Source: Angiostrongylus vasorum
Taxonomy: Eukaryota; Nematoda; Chromadorea; Rhabditida; Metastrongylidae
DNA: 64,000 nucleotides
Direction: 5' to 3'
Assembly (NCBI GenBank): GCA_018806985.1
Contig: JADANN010000290.1
Coordinates: 744,001-808,000, forward strand
Position 1 is the stretch's first letter. Each line of letters begins with the position of its first letter. The notes under the pieces are model-generated. The model was not told where the DNA came from. It did no database searches and saw nothing but the letters and a program-made list of their open reading frames with translations. This document shows positions 63,385 to 64,000 of this stretch, piece by piece. The position numbers and the translations under genes are program-made.

Positions 63385-63560
63385 TTTTTAATGGCAGGGT
63401 ATGTTGCGAAATATAACTTCAATGATGCTGAGTTATTTGCAAAACTCCGGACCGCAGGTGTTTGAGGTGGGGATTGAACGCGCAATTGTCCTTTGCGAGG
63501 GCTAACGCGTTCACCTCTCACATCATGCGGGTCCTTCGTTTCGCCCGATTCTGAGCTCGT
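63385..63560 (-). repeat. SINE-B, inverted
   Basis: On + : TTTTTTTAATGGCAGGGTATG, GATGCTGAGTTATTTGCAAAAC, GGGATTGAACGCGC, TCATGCGGGTCCTTCGTTTCG. About 50 bp upstream of DPP exon 63337-63280. Confidence 0.85.
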
Positions 63561-63869
63561 TCTGTCTATATGTTCTATATGTTCATTATTTCTACACACT
63601 AAAATAGCGACGCTAAACATGGACGTCCTTAGTCGATAAGATCGTAATTGTTAGGGACGGAGTTGAACTACTTAAGGATTTGATGCAATCGTCTTTCATT
63701 CATGGTCACTCTTGTGCGTAACCCCTGACCATCCAGTCGAATGGAAGTCAATTTTCATCATCGAAAAATGAGATGAGAATGACTGCATGATTTGTATTTT
63801 GCTTATTTCTTTTAATCCTCTATTGTAATATCCTTAGTGCATTTATTGCCATTCTTCCATTTTTCGTTT

Positions 63870-64000
63870 CAGCTACCTTTGCCGATGGAGAATCACTAAA
63901 ATCACTAACTCAGAGAAGTTCTCCAGAAAAAAGGGGGGTCGTGAGACGCAGTGGTTACACTTTCCCCAACAAGCTCTTCATCACTTCATGTTCGGCAAAT
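63870..64000 (+). other. Open frame at window edge, possible + exon
   Basis: After a good acceptor (TTTTCGTTTCAG, ending about 63871) a frame stays open to the last base: TFADGESLKSLTQRSSPEK and onward. It overlaps a GAGACGCAGTGGTTACAC stretch that resembles a SINE box A, and it would be opposite to the DPP gene. Too short to call a gene. Confidence 0.2.

Overview
This is nematode nuclear DNA, most likely from a clade V strongylid (hookworm-like) worm. The protein-coding content is metazoan and split by short introns with T-rich TTTCAG-type acceptors. The spacers are packed with short interspersed repeats and RTE-type retrotransposon remains. The species assignment is inference from gene and repeat style. 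Nothing prokaryotic, viral or CRISPR-like is present.

By joining exons on splice signals and reading phase I recover seven conserved genes and the tail of one more: (1) last exon of a calponin-like gene, 102-236 (+); (2) a Scratch/Snail-type C2H2 zinc-finger factor, 8160-16077 (-); (3) the cleavage factor Im 25 kDa subunit (NUDT21/cfim-1), 24520-28658 (-), complete; (4) a mitochondrial carrier of the SLC25A42 type, 31680-35563 (+); (5) a PWWP-domain protein, 37793-41167 (+), ten exons; (6) a LysM-domain protein with a C-terminal membrane segment, 45533-47818 (-); (7) the isocitrate dehydrogenase NAD alpha subunit (idha-1/IDH3A), 50357-54110 (+); (8) the C-terminal half of a dipeptidyl peptidase IV family (S9B) enzyme, 56330-63337 (-). 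These are unrelated housekeeping or regulatory genes, not a cluster. Divergent pairs (NUDT21/carrier, LysM/IDH3A) and convergent pairs (PWWP/LysM, IDH3A/DPP) share repeat-filled spacers.

The repeat layer is the other main content. I define four SINE-like families by their recurring sequence: A (tRNA-like, begins near GGCGCAGTGG), B (tRNA-like, GTGGTGGTGAACGCG with GCGTTCGTTCCCC), C (about 390 bp, contains CAGGCAGTCGC and GATTTGCCACCATGCG) and D (about 340 bp, contains GAGAAGTGCTGGGATCCGC). A set of palindromic foldback elements (MITE-like) shares the core CGAAACGTCAGC. A degenerate RTE non-LTR element lies at 1660-4650 (-) and shorter pieces elsewhere. Most copies sit inside introns of the genes listed.

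The most consequential observation is that three of the conserved genes carry single-base (once two-base) excesses at homopolymer runs. These break reading frames that are otherwise perfectly conserved. Insertion-type assembly error is the simplest reading. Other points of interest: a GC-AG intron in IDH3A, head-to-head SINE copies inside a carrier intron, a diverged 298-bp tandem duplication in a NUDT21 intron, and a foldback element abutting a DPP splice donor.
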